Positions 8,401-15,578 of a DNA stretch of 22,051 nt are shown here, one piece after another. The stretch is taken from the IMG/VR virus record IMGVR_UViG_3300007538_000220, positions 1 through 22,051 of that record; one strand, given 5' to 3'. How positions within the stretch are numbered: the stretch's first letter is position 1; each line of letters opens with the position of its first letter. Below the pieces are notes generated by a model. That model saw nothing but the letters and a program-made list of their open reading frames with translations. It did not search any database and was not told where the DNA came from. The DNA comes from a virus. A program made the translations under genes and the position numbers.

Positions 8401-8533
8401 TGATGCTTGCATGGCATGGGGTTATGCTCTTATGGGATTAAAAGAACATCAGTTGGCAGTTAAAAAAGTAGACAATAGCAAGTTAAAAGTATTTCATATT
8501 TTCAACAAGCCTGCTGCACAAAAATATCACTAA
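5405..8533 (+). CDS. terL: Terminase large subunit interrupted by an intein
   Basis: ATP-driven DNA-packaging motor and nuclease. The 1042-residue precursor holds a 348-residue intein (residues 253-600). The joined exteins make 694 residues, near the usual length for large phage TerL proteins. The ATPase has a deviant Walker A loop, GRRVGLSSMK at 139-148, and Walker B ARNITIDE ending at D251-E252. After the intein the protein resumes at C601 as CAKWEEANVE, so the mature active site reads IDECAKWE. A Ser/Gly-rich segment with HVSAFSS and RGDKGGNN near 629-645 fits the coupling-motif region. The C-terminal RNase H-like nuclease shows D845 (GLDTFANAKQ), E911 (LAERSPTDW) and D1000 (DYDACMAWGYAL) as likely metal ligands. 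The annotated ATG overlaps the previous gene by 17 bases; the ATG at 5426 is an alternative. Packaging should depend on splicing, because the intein separates the catalytic Asp-Glu from the rest of the ATPase. Confidence 0.93.
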   Translation: MARQIKIMLQGLEYVTPDVPKQIRGRDLMKRDQVWSRDTTYLQWDWNTDPAQGFVWHEKPAKGQIEWYEAEIERLHTGAWIMIYGEPVYFNKYAYFFHQWFMLQEGIYPIFKDTSLEYFRFYQICEDDDFTLGDCGIKGRRVGLSSMKASINLLIGLLEENTLQGIVSKTGTDAKEMYLMVKNGLENLPEFLMPDLAKVAETELHIAKPRSRISTNNKTVSGDKGKNNRINWLSTAENAYDGRRARNITIDECMSPDTKILCDGFVFREIKDINVGDYIIVEGGKRKRVAKVFNGQDEMFLVKQPYSKDYVVSSKHRLYLEQRCSVKTIKDDGIKIITPLEAINLGKYKKRTTYGVRSSGIDIKSKQNLIDPYIFGAWIGDGFSQAMGFIVNYEDDLELYEYIKYYGKGLGYNVSEHKVSNSKKVVRLYYTMAERGKGTYTNPLMDELKRLNVLNNKHIPNEYLFNSRENRLKLLAGIIDTDGHCSIKKGSIHITMSNTEIIDQIIFLCRSLGLSVSKNRISKTNFNTSSYKVSISGNLSEIPTILKRKQFNGYVQQSKYRRNGIEVSSIGIGEYVGIQVEATNDDDRRLILEDFTLTMNCAKWEEANVEICLAKISETLVIGASVIGHVSAFSSVNRGDKGGNNFKNIWLGSNHLGKLDSIGQTETRLKRFFLEGYRGYFGYIDKYGNSVIENPTPEQTAYLTKLVDPTTGKKACPNPKIGAKQYIQERRSLLSNNPEKLSEWVRMYPFEWQEVFKDSNNMCHFNLNELNEQILSIELELEGKNKSENGRVGLFKKHDSGEVYFVDNPKGMWYILEFPDNNNRSVYNGSIKCPNNTSYGASGLDTFANAKQTVEKGSDACCIIHKRYDSLNPDESNMPIAMFIGRPKTKEEFHSQIFYGLEYYGIKMLAERSPTDWEDYAITKRYASPLDSSKKHGYLISTKRSNNSEVYGIAPQDKEAREQHLTEMVEYALNNMHKIKFLRLLKDMVNFNINSRTDYDACMAWGYALMGLKEHQLAVKKVDNSKLKVFHIFNKPAAQKYH
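6161..7204 (+). mobile_element. LAGLIDADG homing-endonuclease intein in TerL
   Basis: In-frame intervening protein element, precursor residues 253-600. Block A is CMSPDTKILCDGF with Cys1 as nucleophile, followed by the INVGDYI segment. Block B is VVSSKHRLYL, with H316 as the expected His. Two dodecapeptide motifs mark a LAGLIDADG endonuclease: FGAWIGDG at 375-382 (D381) and LLAGIIDTDG at 474-483 (D482). The C-terminal end is LILEDFTLTMN followed by extein Cys601. The terminal Asn and +1 Cys are canonical, but the penultimate residue is Met where most inteins have His. Such variants are known and can splice, often using other residues to assist Asn cyclisation. The insertion point directly follows the Walker B Asp-Glu, a highly conserved site that suits homing between related phages. 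Confidence 0.93.
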
Positions 8534-8542
8534 AACTTATTT

Positions 8543-8550
8543 TATCTTTG
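8543..8550 (+). promoter_or_regulatory. Bacteroidota-type -7 element before portal gene
   Basis: TATCTTTG matches the TAnnTTTG -7 consensus of Bacteroidota housekeeping promoters. It lies in the 41-base gap between terL and the portal gene, 24 bases before the ATG, giving a leader of roughly 15-20 nt. No clear TTTG/TTG -33 element is seen at the expected spacing, so this is a partial match supported by position. Confidence 0.5.
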
Positions 8551-8574
8551 ATAAACGATTTTTATTAATTTGCT

Positions 8575-11070
8575 ATGCCTATACACGAATCCTCACTACC
8601 AAATACATTAGATTCAGACAAAGAAAAAAACTCGGAAGCTTTCGGTTTTTCTGTTCTAAAAGCTTGTTATGAAAGATGGAAATCTGGCTATGGCTCTGAA
8701 TCTTGGGTAGTAAAAAAACAAAGGTTTGATTATAACCGTTCATTTTCTGTTGGTAAGCAACCGATGTCGGAATACAAAGATATTATTGATACCGATGGTC
8801 AGTTATCTGTAATTAATCTTCAATATACTCCAAATCCTATTGCTATTCCTTTTCTTAATCGTTTGAAGGATAGATATATGCAGCGAGTTGAAAAAATAAG
8901 CTGTGTTTCTATTGACCCATTTACTCAATCAAAAAAAGAAAAAGCCAAGAATGAAGCCTTGTTCAAAATGAAGCACAAGGAAGAAATTATAGCCTTACAG
9001 CAGGATGCAGGTTTTGAGTTGGAGGAGTTTAAAGATACAGACCCTGAAGATGAACAAGAATTAGATATTGAGTTTGGATTTAACTACAAGGAACGTGAAG
9101 AAGTAGTTATGGAGAACCTGATTAATCTTGTTTTTTATGATAATAAATGGAGCAAGGTAATTAAGGATAGGGTTTTTGATGATTTAATTAATTGTGGTTA
9201 CTCAGTAACTAAAACATATATTGACCCAAATGGGAGGATAAAACTAAAGTTTGTTAAGCCCGATAATTTCATTACTTCTTATTCTGAATGGAATGATATG
9301 AGGGATTGGGAATGGCAGGGTGAAGTTGATTATATGACTATTACCGATATTCGTTTAAAATATCCTGGAAAGTTTTCTGAAGAACAATTATTTGATTTAG
9401 CAAAAGAACATTCAGGGTTATTTAATAATGCTTTATGGACTTATAACTGGTCTTATGTTTGGTTAAATGCTGTTGCAAGACCCTACGATTCATATCGTGT
9501 TCAAGTATGCAATTTGACTTACAAAACTCTTTACAATCTTAATTACGAAAAGAAAACAGATAGATTTGGTAAAGAGATATTAGACCCAGCTAAAGAATTA
9601 AAAGAAGGCAAAGAGTATGAAAAATCTAAGCCGTATTATGTAAGTTATACAGGTGCTTACATAATAAATACAGATAAAGTTCTTGAATGGGGATTAAGTA
9701 AAAACATGATTAAGCCAGAGAAGAATCTTACAGAGATACTTTCTCCATATACGGTTTATATGTACAATAACAATCAAATGGTAAATACTCCATTGATTGA
9801 AACTATGATTCCAAGTATTAAGATGATGCAGTTGTTGAATCTTAAAACACAAAATATTATTGCTACGATTGCTCCAGATGGTTCAAATATTGATTTTGCA
9901 GGACTATCTGATATTGATTTAGGTTCAGGTATTGGCGTTGTTTCTCCTTTACAGCTTTATGGAATATACCTACAAACAGGTAATATGTATTATAAGGGTA
10001 TTGGCGATAATGGAGAAGATAGAAGACAACCTCCTATTACACCAAACAATGTAAATTTCTCCAATAAATTACAACAATTAGAACAACAATGGCAGTCTGA
10101 ATACCAAAAACTTGTGACTATTATTGGTTCTAATGCCTTAGATTCAGGCCAAATAAATAATCAAGCTGTTGGTAAGCAGGTATTCCAAGATGCTCGTAAG
10201 CAAGGCGAGAGTGCTTCAAATTACATATACAATGCTTATCTAAATATCATGGAACCGACTGCACAAAAAGTTCAGCAGCTGGGTTGGGATATTCTCGTTT
10301 ATAAGAAAGGTGGATATGAAGGATATATGGCTGCTTTGGGTAATGACAAGGTTGAATATATTCGTTTGGAATCTACTGATGACTTTGAAAGAGCGCAATT
10401 TGATGTTAAGATTGAAGCTGTTTTAGATGATACTGCACAGGCTATATTGAAAGAGCGTATTAACATTGCATTAGGTAATAAAGAAATTACTTTACAAGAT
10501 GCTTTGCAAGTAGAAGAGCTATCTCAAACGAATGTAAAGTATGCTTCTTATTTATTGGCTTCAAGACAAAAGAAGCGTGAAAAGCAACGCATTAAAGAAG
10601 CTCAATTAAATTCTCAATCAAATACTGAAGCTGCTATTGCTGCTGCTGAGGCCAAGTCAAATGGAGAAATGCAAGTCATTCAGTTAAAAAATGATTTAGA
10701 GAAGGAAAGGGAAAACGAAAGGCTTGAAGCAATGAAGACTGAAGAGATGACCAAGTATGCAAGTATCATGAAGATTGAGTTGATGAAAGCATTGTTTGCA
10801 CAGGGCAAAACTATGGAGCAACTCCCTTCAATGATATTTGATGGTATAGGTCTTATTGATAAAACAAATAAGCAGTTGTTGATGGAAGAGTTAGCTGAAA
10901 ATGAAAGAGAAGCGCAACAAATGGCACAGCAAATGGCTGCTGAAGAAGAAGAAGCAATGATGCAACAGCAACAACAAGGCATGGAGCAAGAGCAAATGAT
11001 GCAAGGCGAAGAACAAATGAATATGGGTGAAGAAGAAATGATGCAGGGCGAAGAAGAACAAATGATGTAA
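8575..11070 (+). CDS. Portal protein with Met/Gln/Glu-rich C-terminal tail
   Basis: An 831-residue protein immediately downstream of terL, with the length and order of a crAss-like portal: the dodecameric ring at one capsid vertex through which DNA passes. Residues 1-400 are mixed alpha/beta with many aromatics (clip and wing regions). An acidic insert (DTDPEDEQELDIEFG) lies near 155-170. A Gln-rich helical stretch containing KLQQLEQQWQSEYQKL, around 500-525, could be the stem/crown region. From about 670 to 770 it is a long charged helix (repeated KK, EKER and EAMK runs), probably coiled coil. The last 58 residues (774-831) are low complexity, with 13 Met, many Gln and Glu, and GEEEMM-type repeats. 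Preceded by its own TAnnTTTG element. Portal identity is inferred from position, size and the helical C-terminal half; no short diagnostic motif exists for this family. Confidence 0.82.
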   Translation: MPIHESSLPNTLDSDKEKNSEAFGFSVLKACYERWKSGYGSESWVVKKQRFDYNRSFSVGKQPMSEYKDIIDTDGQLSVINLQYTPNPIAIPFLNRLKDRYMQRVEKISCVSIDPFTQSKKEKAKNEALFKMKHKEEIIALQQDAGFELEEFKDTDPEDEQELDIEFGFNYKEREEVVMENLINLVFYDNKWSKVIKDRVFDDLINCGYSVTKTYIDPNGRIKLKFVKPDNFITSYSEWNDMRDWEWQGEVDYMTITDIRLKYPGKFSEEQLFDLAKEHSGLFNNALWTYNWSYVWLNAVARPYDSYRVQVCNLTYKTLYNLNYEKKTDRFGKEILDPAKELKEGKEYEKSKPYYVSYTGAYIINTDKVLEWGLSKNMIKPEKNLTEILSPYTVYMYNNNQMVNTPLIETMIPSIKMMQLLNLKTQNIIATIAPDGSNIDFAGLSDIDLGSGIGVVSPLQLYGIYLQTGNMYYKGIGDNGEDRRQPPITPNNVNFSNKLQQLEQQWQSEYQKLVTIIGSNALDSGQINNQAVGKQVFQDARKQGESASNYIYNAYLNIMEPTAQKVQQLGWDILVYKKGGYEGYMAALGNDKVEYIRLESTDDFERAQFDVKIEAVLDDTAQAILKERINIALGNKEITLQDALQVEELSQTNVKYASYLLASRQKKREKQRIKEAQLNSQSNTEAAIAAAEAKSNGEMQVIQLKNDLEKERENERLEAMKTEEMTKYASIMKIELMKALFAQGKTMEQLPSMIFDGIGLIDKTNKQLLMEELAENEREAQQMAQQMAAEEEEAMMQQQQQGMEQEQMMQGEEQMNMGEEEMMQGEEEQMM

Positions 11071-11096
11071 GTCAAAAAACTATTAAAAAAGTAGTT

Positions 11097-11104
11097 TAGC
11101 TTTG
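11097..11104 (+). promoter_or_regulatory. Bacteroidota-type -7 element before scaffold-like gene
   Basis: TAGCTTTG matches TAnnTTTG. It lies in the 61-base gap after the portal gene, 27 bases before the ATG of the scaffold-like gene, much like the element before the portal gene. A clear -33 TTTG is not seen. A weak AAACTA/TAGTTT inverted repeat overlaps its upstream edge. Confidence 0.5.
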
Positions 11105-11131
11105 TATTAGAGAATTAAAAGACAAATCAAC

Positions 11132-12202
11132 ATGAGTGAAAAAGTAAACGTAGCAAAATCTTGGGAGGATGCAGTACTTGATAATTTCGAGGAGCAAGAA
11201 TCAACTACCGTACAGGATGAATTTGTAACCACCGCAACAAGCGAAGAAACTATTGCAGCACCTGTAAATGATGCTGTTGAAATTGTTTTACCTGAAGGAG
11301 CAGAAATTGTTAGCAACGAAGCCGAAGAAATTGTAATTCCTGAATCAGCAATAGAAGAAAAGATAGTTGAACGCTATCCTGAAATGAGTGCTGATGCTAA
11401 GAGTATATTAGAAGCTCTTCAAGCAGGTAAAGAAGATGAAGTATTTAATTACTTATCTGAAAAAAGAAAAGACTACACTTCTATGTCAGATTATGATGTA
11501 GTTAAAGAAAATCTTATTCGTTCTAATCCAAATTGGACTGATAAAGATGTAGCCATTGAGTTAAAATCAAAGTATGGTAATTTGGCAGGTAAAAAAGATT
11601 TATCAGAGATAGATGAAGATATTTATCCTGATGAATATCAAAGTGCTGTTGAGTTCAATGAAATGATTGAAGAGCGTGAAACAATCCTTGCAAGGGATGC
11701 AAGAGAAGCAAGACGCATCTTAGATGAACAAAAGAAAAACATAGAATTTCCCAAATTAACCCAAGAAGCACAAAACCAGCCTACCGATGAAGAAATTGCA
11801 GAAGCAAATAAGCAATGGGAAGAAATGGTTTCAAGTGAAGTTCCAAAACTTTCAGACTTCAAGTATAAATTAAATGGCGAGGATGTCATTTATAAAATTA
11901 CTGAAGAAGAAAGAACGAATTTGACAGAAACCATGAAAGGTTTTAATGCTTCAGAATACCTATCTAAACGTGGATGGTTTGACCAAGAAGGTAACCCGAA
12001 TATTCTAAAAATTAGCGAGGATGTCTATAAATTAGAAAATCAAGGTAAGATGATTGGCTCTGTGGCAACACAGATTAAAACTGCTACAAGAAAAGAAGTT
12101 ATTTCAAGAGATATAAAGAACATTGATATGGATGATAAGTCATCATCTGATTTTAAAGTTTCTAAACCCTTTTGGCAAGTAGCTATGGAAGCTGGGGAAT
12201 AG
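11132..12202 (+). CDS. Putative capsid scaffolding protein
   Basis: A 356-residue, strongly acidic and mostly helical protein between portal and capsid genes, the usual slot for a scaffolding or assembly protein. Residues 1-75 are a disordered-looking Glu/Thr/Val-rich region (repeats such as IVLPEGAEIV, EEIVIPESAIEE). Residues 120-220 are charged helices, including ERETILARDAREARRILDEQKK, which looks like coiled coil. The C-terminal third (about 235-356) contains FKYKLNGEDVIYKITEEER and the segment EYLSKRGWFDQEGNPNILKI, then a short basic/aromatic end (KVSKPFWQVAMEAGE) that could contact the capsid. No protease motif (Ser-His-Asp or ClpP-like) is visible. Function is inferred from composition and position; it could also be an internal head protein. 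Confidence 0.65.
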   Translation: MSEKVNVAKSWEDAVLDNFEEQESTTVQDEFVTTATSEETIAAPVNDAVEIVLPEGAEIVSNEAEEIVIPESAIEEKIVERYPEMSADAKSILEALQAGKEDEVFNYLSEKRKDYTSMSDYDVVKENLIRSNPNWTDKDVAIELKSKYGNLAGKKDLSEIDEDIYPDEYQSAVEFNEMIEERETILARDAREARRILDEQKKNIEFPKLTQEAQNQPTDEEIAEANKQWEEMVSSEVPKLSDFKYKLNGEDVIYKITEEERTNLTETMKGFNASEYLSKRGWFDQEGNPNILKISEDVYKLENQGKMIGSVATQIKTATRKEVISRDIKNIDMDDKSSSDFKVSKPFWQVAMEAGE

Positions 12203-12236
12203 TTAACAAAAATTATAAAATTTAAAAGCCAAGAAA

Positions 12237-13574
12237 ATGTCAGCTTTACCATCAAGTTTTACCACCCCCTCTGTAACCAGAGCCGGCACGCTCATTAGTG
12301 AGCTTAACATCATTGTACCTCGTGCATACAATCAGTTTATTGACAAATGGAAATTTGTTCCTATTGTTATGATGAACGAATTAGCAGGTAACGAAATGCC
12401 TACTGATAACAAATTGTTCTATTGGTATGAGCAAGCAGGTCGTGCTATGGGCTTCGTACAGTCTTCAGCAGCAGTTTCTGTATCAGCAGGTGCGCCAGCT
12501 ACTATTACAGTTGCAGCAGGAGCTTATTCAGCTTCAGGTACTCGTTCTCTACCAAATGAAGGACAGATTTATTACAATGCTCGTACAGGAGTTGAATCTC
12601 GTGTAAGTGCAGTTCCGAATAAGTCAACTCCTTATGCTCACACATTTGTATTAACTCCAGTAATTGTTACTGATAATGCTTCAACTCTTGCAGGTGATGT
12701 ATTACAGAACAGAGGTTACAAATACTTAGGTGAAGCATCTGATTACACAGGTACTGAAGTTCGTAACATCGACAAGTACACCAACTACTGTACTCAAATT
12801 CGTAAGGATAGTAAGTTCACCGATTTGTCAATGGCAGAAAGAATTGACTTTGAAATTGATGGACAGCGTTTTTACAAGTACAAGCAGTTGAAGGATGATA
12901 ACTATGAGATGATGCTTCAAAAAGAAGTTGCTCTTATGGATTCAAACTTGACTAACAACTTGGGTTACAACGAATCAGGTACAGCAGGTGTTATCCAGCA
13001 AGTACAAGCAAACGGAACAACTCAATACTACTCCACTATGGGAGCGCAGACTACTTTTGCTCAAATTGAGCGTCAGATTGATAGTCAAGGCGGGCCGGGT
13101 GAGTACGATTGGTTGTCAGATACTAATCAAAGTATTGAAATCCAGAATGCTTTGGGCAATGACTTCAATAACGGTGCTATTTTGTACGCACAAACAGGTA
13201 ACATGGATAATTTAGACCTTGCAAGAGGATTTAAGTCATTCACTCCGTACCATCGTAAGTACAACTTCACTCGTTACTTGCCTTTCTCACAAGCAGCTTT
13301 CTATGGCAATAATGTTGCAGGAACTACTCGTGATAACTTTGGTTTACTTATCCCTAAAGGTACAGGTACTGATGCAAGAACTAAGAACATTGTTCCTAAC
13401 TTCTGTATTCGTTACCAAAACATTCCGGGATTCGGAAAGGTTGTTATCGGAGAAACTGGAGGTCTTTCACCTAACGGTAAGACTACCAAGTTGGAATTAG
13501 ATGTATTCCAGCAAGCATACTACGGAGTGATGGTTTTCGCTGCGAATCAGTATGTTATTCTAAAGAAATCCTAA
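12237..13574 (+). CDS. Major capsid protein
   Basis: A 445-residue protein in the capsid slot of the module, presumably HK97-fold and forming the icosahedral shell. The N-terminus (VTRAGTLISELNIIVPRAYN) is an amphipathic arm or helix. A Gly/Ala/Ser-rich region follows (about 75-105), then mixed alpha/beta sequence with a long helix-prone segment around 195-240 (MAERIDFEIDGQRFYKYKQL). The C-terminus is compact (FQQAYYGVMVFAANQYVILK). Codon use differs from its neighbours: by hand count TAC outnumbers TAT 20 to 8 and AAC outnumbers AAT 21 to 13, whereas the last gene of the window shows the opposite bias. This is typical of a very highly expressed gene. A strong terminator follows directly. Identity rests on position, size and these expression marks. 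Confidence 0.85.
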   Translation: MSALPSSFTTPSVTRAGTLISELNIIVPRAYNQFIDKWKFVPIVMMNELAGNEMPTDNKLFYWYEQAGRAMGFVQSSAAVSVSAGAPATITVAAGAYSASGTRSLPNEGQIYYNARTGVESRVSAVPNKSTPYAHTFVLTPVIVTDNASTLAGDVLQNRGYKYLGEASDYTGTEVRNIDKYTNYCTQIRKDSKFTDLSMAERIDFEIDGQRFYKYKQLKDDNYEMMLQKEVALMDSNLTNNLGYNESGTAGVIQQVQANGTTQYYSTMGAQTTFAQIERQIDSQGGPGEYDWLSDTNQSIEIQNALGNDFNNGAILYAQTGNMDNLDLARGFKSFTPYHRKYNFTRYLPFSQAAFYGNNVAGTTRDNFGLLIPKGTGTDARTKNIVPNFCIRYQNIPGFGKVVIGETGGLSPNGKTTKLELDVFQQAYYGVMVFAANQYVILKKS

Positions 13575-13588
13575 TTTAAAAAAGGTAG

Positions 13589-13617
13589 AAGGGTGGGGAA
13601 ATTCCTCACCCTTTTTT
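13589..13617 (+). terminator. Rho-independent terminator after the capsid gene
   Basis: An 11-base-pair stem, 13589-13599 (AAGGGTGGGGA) with 13603-13613 (TCCTCACCCTT), has one G-U pair and a 3-base loop (AAT), followed by a T run at 612-617. It lies 15 bases after the capsid stop codon and should end or attenuate capsid transcripts before the next gene. Confidence 0.92.
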
Positions 13618-13639
13618 AAATAAAACAAAAGAGAGAAAA

Positions 13640-14548
13640 ATGGAAGTATTAATTGAAAAGAAAAAGGGAAACCCAAATTTTGGTAAGAAAAATGTTCAGG
13701 TTGTAAGTGACTTGGATAAAATTTATGATTTTGAGCTTATTAAAACCTATGAAATTTACAAGCCAGAGGTTGTTATTATTACAGGAAGAAATAGCGAAAA
13801 AAGTGTAGGTAAAAGCGACACACTATATCCTCCTACTTATGCCATTCCAAATAGTGGACTTGCTTGGGATGAAGAAGAAGGCCGTCAAAGAGCATGGAGG
13901 TTTATTAATACTGAAGAATCAATTTGGATTGATGAACAACGTGATTTGACAAAAGAAGAAGAGGCATCATTGCTTTCAAATACTGATAACCAACTTGAAT
14001 TTAAAAAAGGAAAGTTAATGGTTAGAGGTATTGAGAAGTCAAAGCTTGCTGCATTGATGATACAAGATATGTATGAAGGAAAGAAAAAGCAATTAAAGCA
14101 AATTCCTCCTGTATATCGTTTATTAAATCCTGAAGCAATACTAAAGAGTACACAAGATATTTTAGATTTAGCGTGGGAAGCAGAGAGTGCTGCAAGAGCT
14201 TGTTCTTCAAAAGAAATGCTTGAATTTGCAAGTGTTTTAGGAATTAGTTTAGAGCAAAGCGAAGCAGGCATCCGCAAGGATTTCATTGTATCAGCTAAGT
14301 CAAATCCTACATATTTTGTTAAGCACTTTGTTAATCCAAAGAATAAATATCAATATGCTTTTTCTGAAGCTGTAAAGAATGACCTTATAACCGTAAATAA
14401 AAATAGCGGAAAACTTATATGGTCAGAGAGTAAGGCTGAAATTACAAGTATTGCTCCAAATGCAGATGTTGCACAGCAACTTGCTGAAAGAGCAGTAAAT
14501 AAAGAATCTGAAATTCTTGCTTTATTTGAGCAATTATCAAATATTTAA
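13640..14548 (+). CDS. Hypothetical protein following the capsid gene
   Basis: A 302-residue protein that I do not recognise. The N-terminus (MEVLIEKKKGNPNFGKKNVQ) is basic. Residues about 50-100 are Pro/Trp-containing and may be a small beta domain. Residues about 125-260 are helical with Lys-rich runs (IEKSKLAALMIQDMYEGKKK), and the C-terminal helix is AQQLAERAVNKESEILALFE. No signal peptide, membrane helix or enzyme motif is visible. It sits between two strong terminators, one before its start and one after its stop, and the 65-base gap upstream holds no TAnnTTTG match. It is therefore probably expressed by read-through from the capsid transcript, at a lower level. A structural or head-completion role is suggested only by location. 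Confidence 0.7.
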   Translation: MEVLIEKKKGNPNFGKKNVQVVSDLDKIYDFELIKTYEIYKPEVVIITGRNSEKSVGKSDTLYPPTYAIPNSGLAWDEEEGRQRAWRFINTEESIWIDEQRDLTKEEEASLLSNTDNQLEFKKGKLMVRGIEKSKLAALMIQDMYEGKKKQLKQIPPVYRLLNPEAILKSTQDILDLAWEAESAARACSSKEMLEFASVLGISLEQSEAGIRKDFIVSAKSNPTYFVKHFVNPKNKYQYAFSEAVKNDLITVNKNSGKLIWSESKAEITSIAPNADVAQQLAERAVNKESEILALFEQLSNI

Positions 14549-14591
14549 TTTAGCAAGAGGAGGATTCTGTCCAAATTCTCTCTTTGTTTTC

Positions 14592-14620
14592 AACCCTGCG
14601 CTGAAAGGCGTGGGGTTTTT
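14592..14620 (+). terminator. Rho-independent terminator with GAAA loop
   Basis: The stem AACCCTGCGC (14592-14601) pairs with GCGTGGGGTT (14608-14617) through two wobble pairs. An inner U-G pair closes a GAAA tetraloop, and a T run follows. It lies in the 127-base gap after the 302-residue gene and ahead of the connector genes, so it should separate head from connector transcripts. The rest of the gap holds the promoter-like element at 14650 and nothing else I can name. Confidence 0.88.
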
Positions 14621-14649
14621 GATTTGAAAAACTATTATCTTTTTTGTAT

Positions 14650-14657
14650 TACATTTG
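14650..14657 (+). promoter_or_regulatory. Bacteroidota-type -7 element before connector genes
   Basis: TACATTTG matches TAnnTTTG and lies 18 bases before the ATG at 14676, just downstream of the terminator at 14592-14620. A TTTG at 14623-14626 could be the -33 element, though the 23-base spacing is a few bases longer than usual. A new transcript starting here for the connector and tail genes would fit the layout. Confidence 0.55.
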
Positions 14658-14675
14658 TTTAAGTAAGAAATTTCA

Positions 14676-15578
14676 ATGGCAAATATCAACGACATATATC
14701 AGTTAGTACAATATCGTGCCAATAAAAGCGGATTTTTAGGGAATATCTCTCCAAATGATTTTAATTTAATTTTTCCTCGTGCAGAAATTAAATATTTCAA
14801 TTCGCTTTATGCTCAATATTATAAAACTCAACGTATTTCTGATGCTTTAAGTAGATTTTTTAGTGGGTTGACTGCTATTAGTATGACTACTTCTGGAGGT
14901 AGTGCTGGTCAGTACATTTTCCCAGCTGATTTATTTCATGTAGACGCAATAACACATAACGTATCAGGAATACAATATCCTGTTGTTAGGGTTGAAAAAG
15001 ATAGATTATCTAATCATCTATCATCTAAAATAGAAGCGCCAACTACTACTTTTCCTATTTATACTGAATATAAAACATATTTGCAGTTTTATCCATTGGA
15101 TTTAGCTACTGCTAATATAGTTTATTTAAAAGCACCTACTACAAGTGTATGGGGATATACTTTAAATGGAATTACAGCTTTTAGTACATTGGTTGCAGGA
15201 AGTTTATATACCAATGGTACATATAGTAATATTCCTTTGACAGGAGGTACAGGAACTGGCGCAAGAGCAACTATAATTGTTTCAAGCAATCAAGTTACTT
15301 CAGTTTCAATAACAACAGCAGGTAACGGATATGTGGTTGGGAATGTGTTGTCGGCTAATGCTGCTAATATTGGCGGTACAGGTTCAGGATTTGCATTTAC
15401 AGTTACCCAAGTATCAGGAAGTAGACCAATTTATAATCCATTAACTTCTGTTCAACCTGAATGGAATGAAACAGATTTAGATAATATTATTTACCTTGCA
15501 TTACAGGATGTTTCTCAAAATATGAGAGATGGAATGTTGCAACAGTTTGCACAAGTAGAAACACAACAAGCGAAATGA
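14676..15578 (+). CDS. Head-tail connector (ring) protein with an inserted Gly-rich beta domain
   Basis: A 300-residue protein, first of three consecutive short genes in the place of the ring or tail-adaptor proteins of podovirus-like phages. The N-terminal helices (DIYQLVQYRANKSGFLGNIS, then FNLIFPRAEIKYFNSLYAQY) and the C-terminal segment PEWNETDLDNIIYLALQDV form the presumed connector core. Between them, about residues 160-250, lies a distinct beta-rich insert: TNGTYSNIPLTGGTGTGARA, the strands ATIIVSSNQVTSVSITTAGN, GYVVGNVLSA, GGTGSGFAFTVTQV. From memory, such modules recur in many phage virion proteins and are likely surface-exposed. The stop overlaps the next start (ATGA, 15575-15578). 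The ring assignment is inferred from order and length. Confidence 0.68.
   Translation: MANINDIYQLVQYRANKSGFLGNISPNDFNLIFPRAEIKYFNSLYAQYYKTQRISDALSRFFSGLTAISMTTSGGSAGQYIFPADLFHVDAITHNVSGIQYPVVRVEKDRLSNHLSSKIEAPTTTFPIYTEYKTYLQFYPLDLATANIVYLKAPTTSVWGYTLNGITAFSTLVAGSLYTNGTYSNIPLTGGTGTGARATIIVSSNQVTSVSITTAGNGYVVGNVLSANAANIGGTGSGFAFTVTQVSGSRPIYNPLTSVQPEWNETDLDNIIYLALQDVSQNMRDGMLQQFAQVETQQAK

Noticed and set aside
10680-11075. Reverse-strand 131-residue Cys/Ser/Ile-rich ORF
   Set aside because: Shadow of the Met/Gln/Glu-rich portal tail; composition follows from the sense codons and all neighbours run the other way.
11076-11097. AAACTA/TAGTTT inverted repeat after the portal gene, as a possible terminator
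   Set aside because: Only six A/T-rich pairs with a nine-base loop and no proper T run; too weak to call.
13219-13500. Forward 93-residue ORF in another frame, and a 75-residue one at 12988-13215
   Set aside because: Both lie wholly within the capsid gene, whose frame has clear codon bias and protein-like sequence.
14549-14591. AGGAGG-containing stretch after the 302-residue gene as a ribosome-binding site or small RNA
   Set aside because: No start codon follows at a useful distance and no stable fold other than the terminator downstream is seen.
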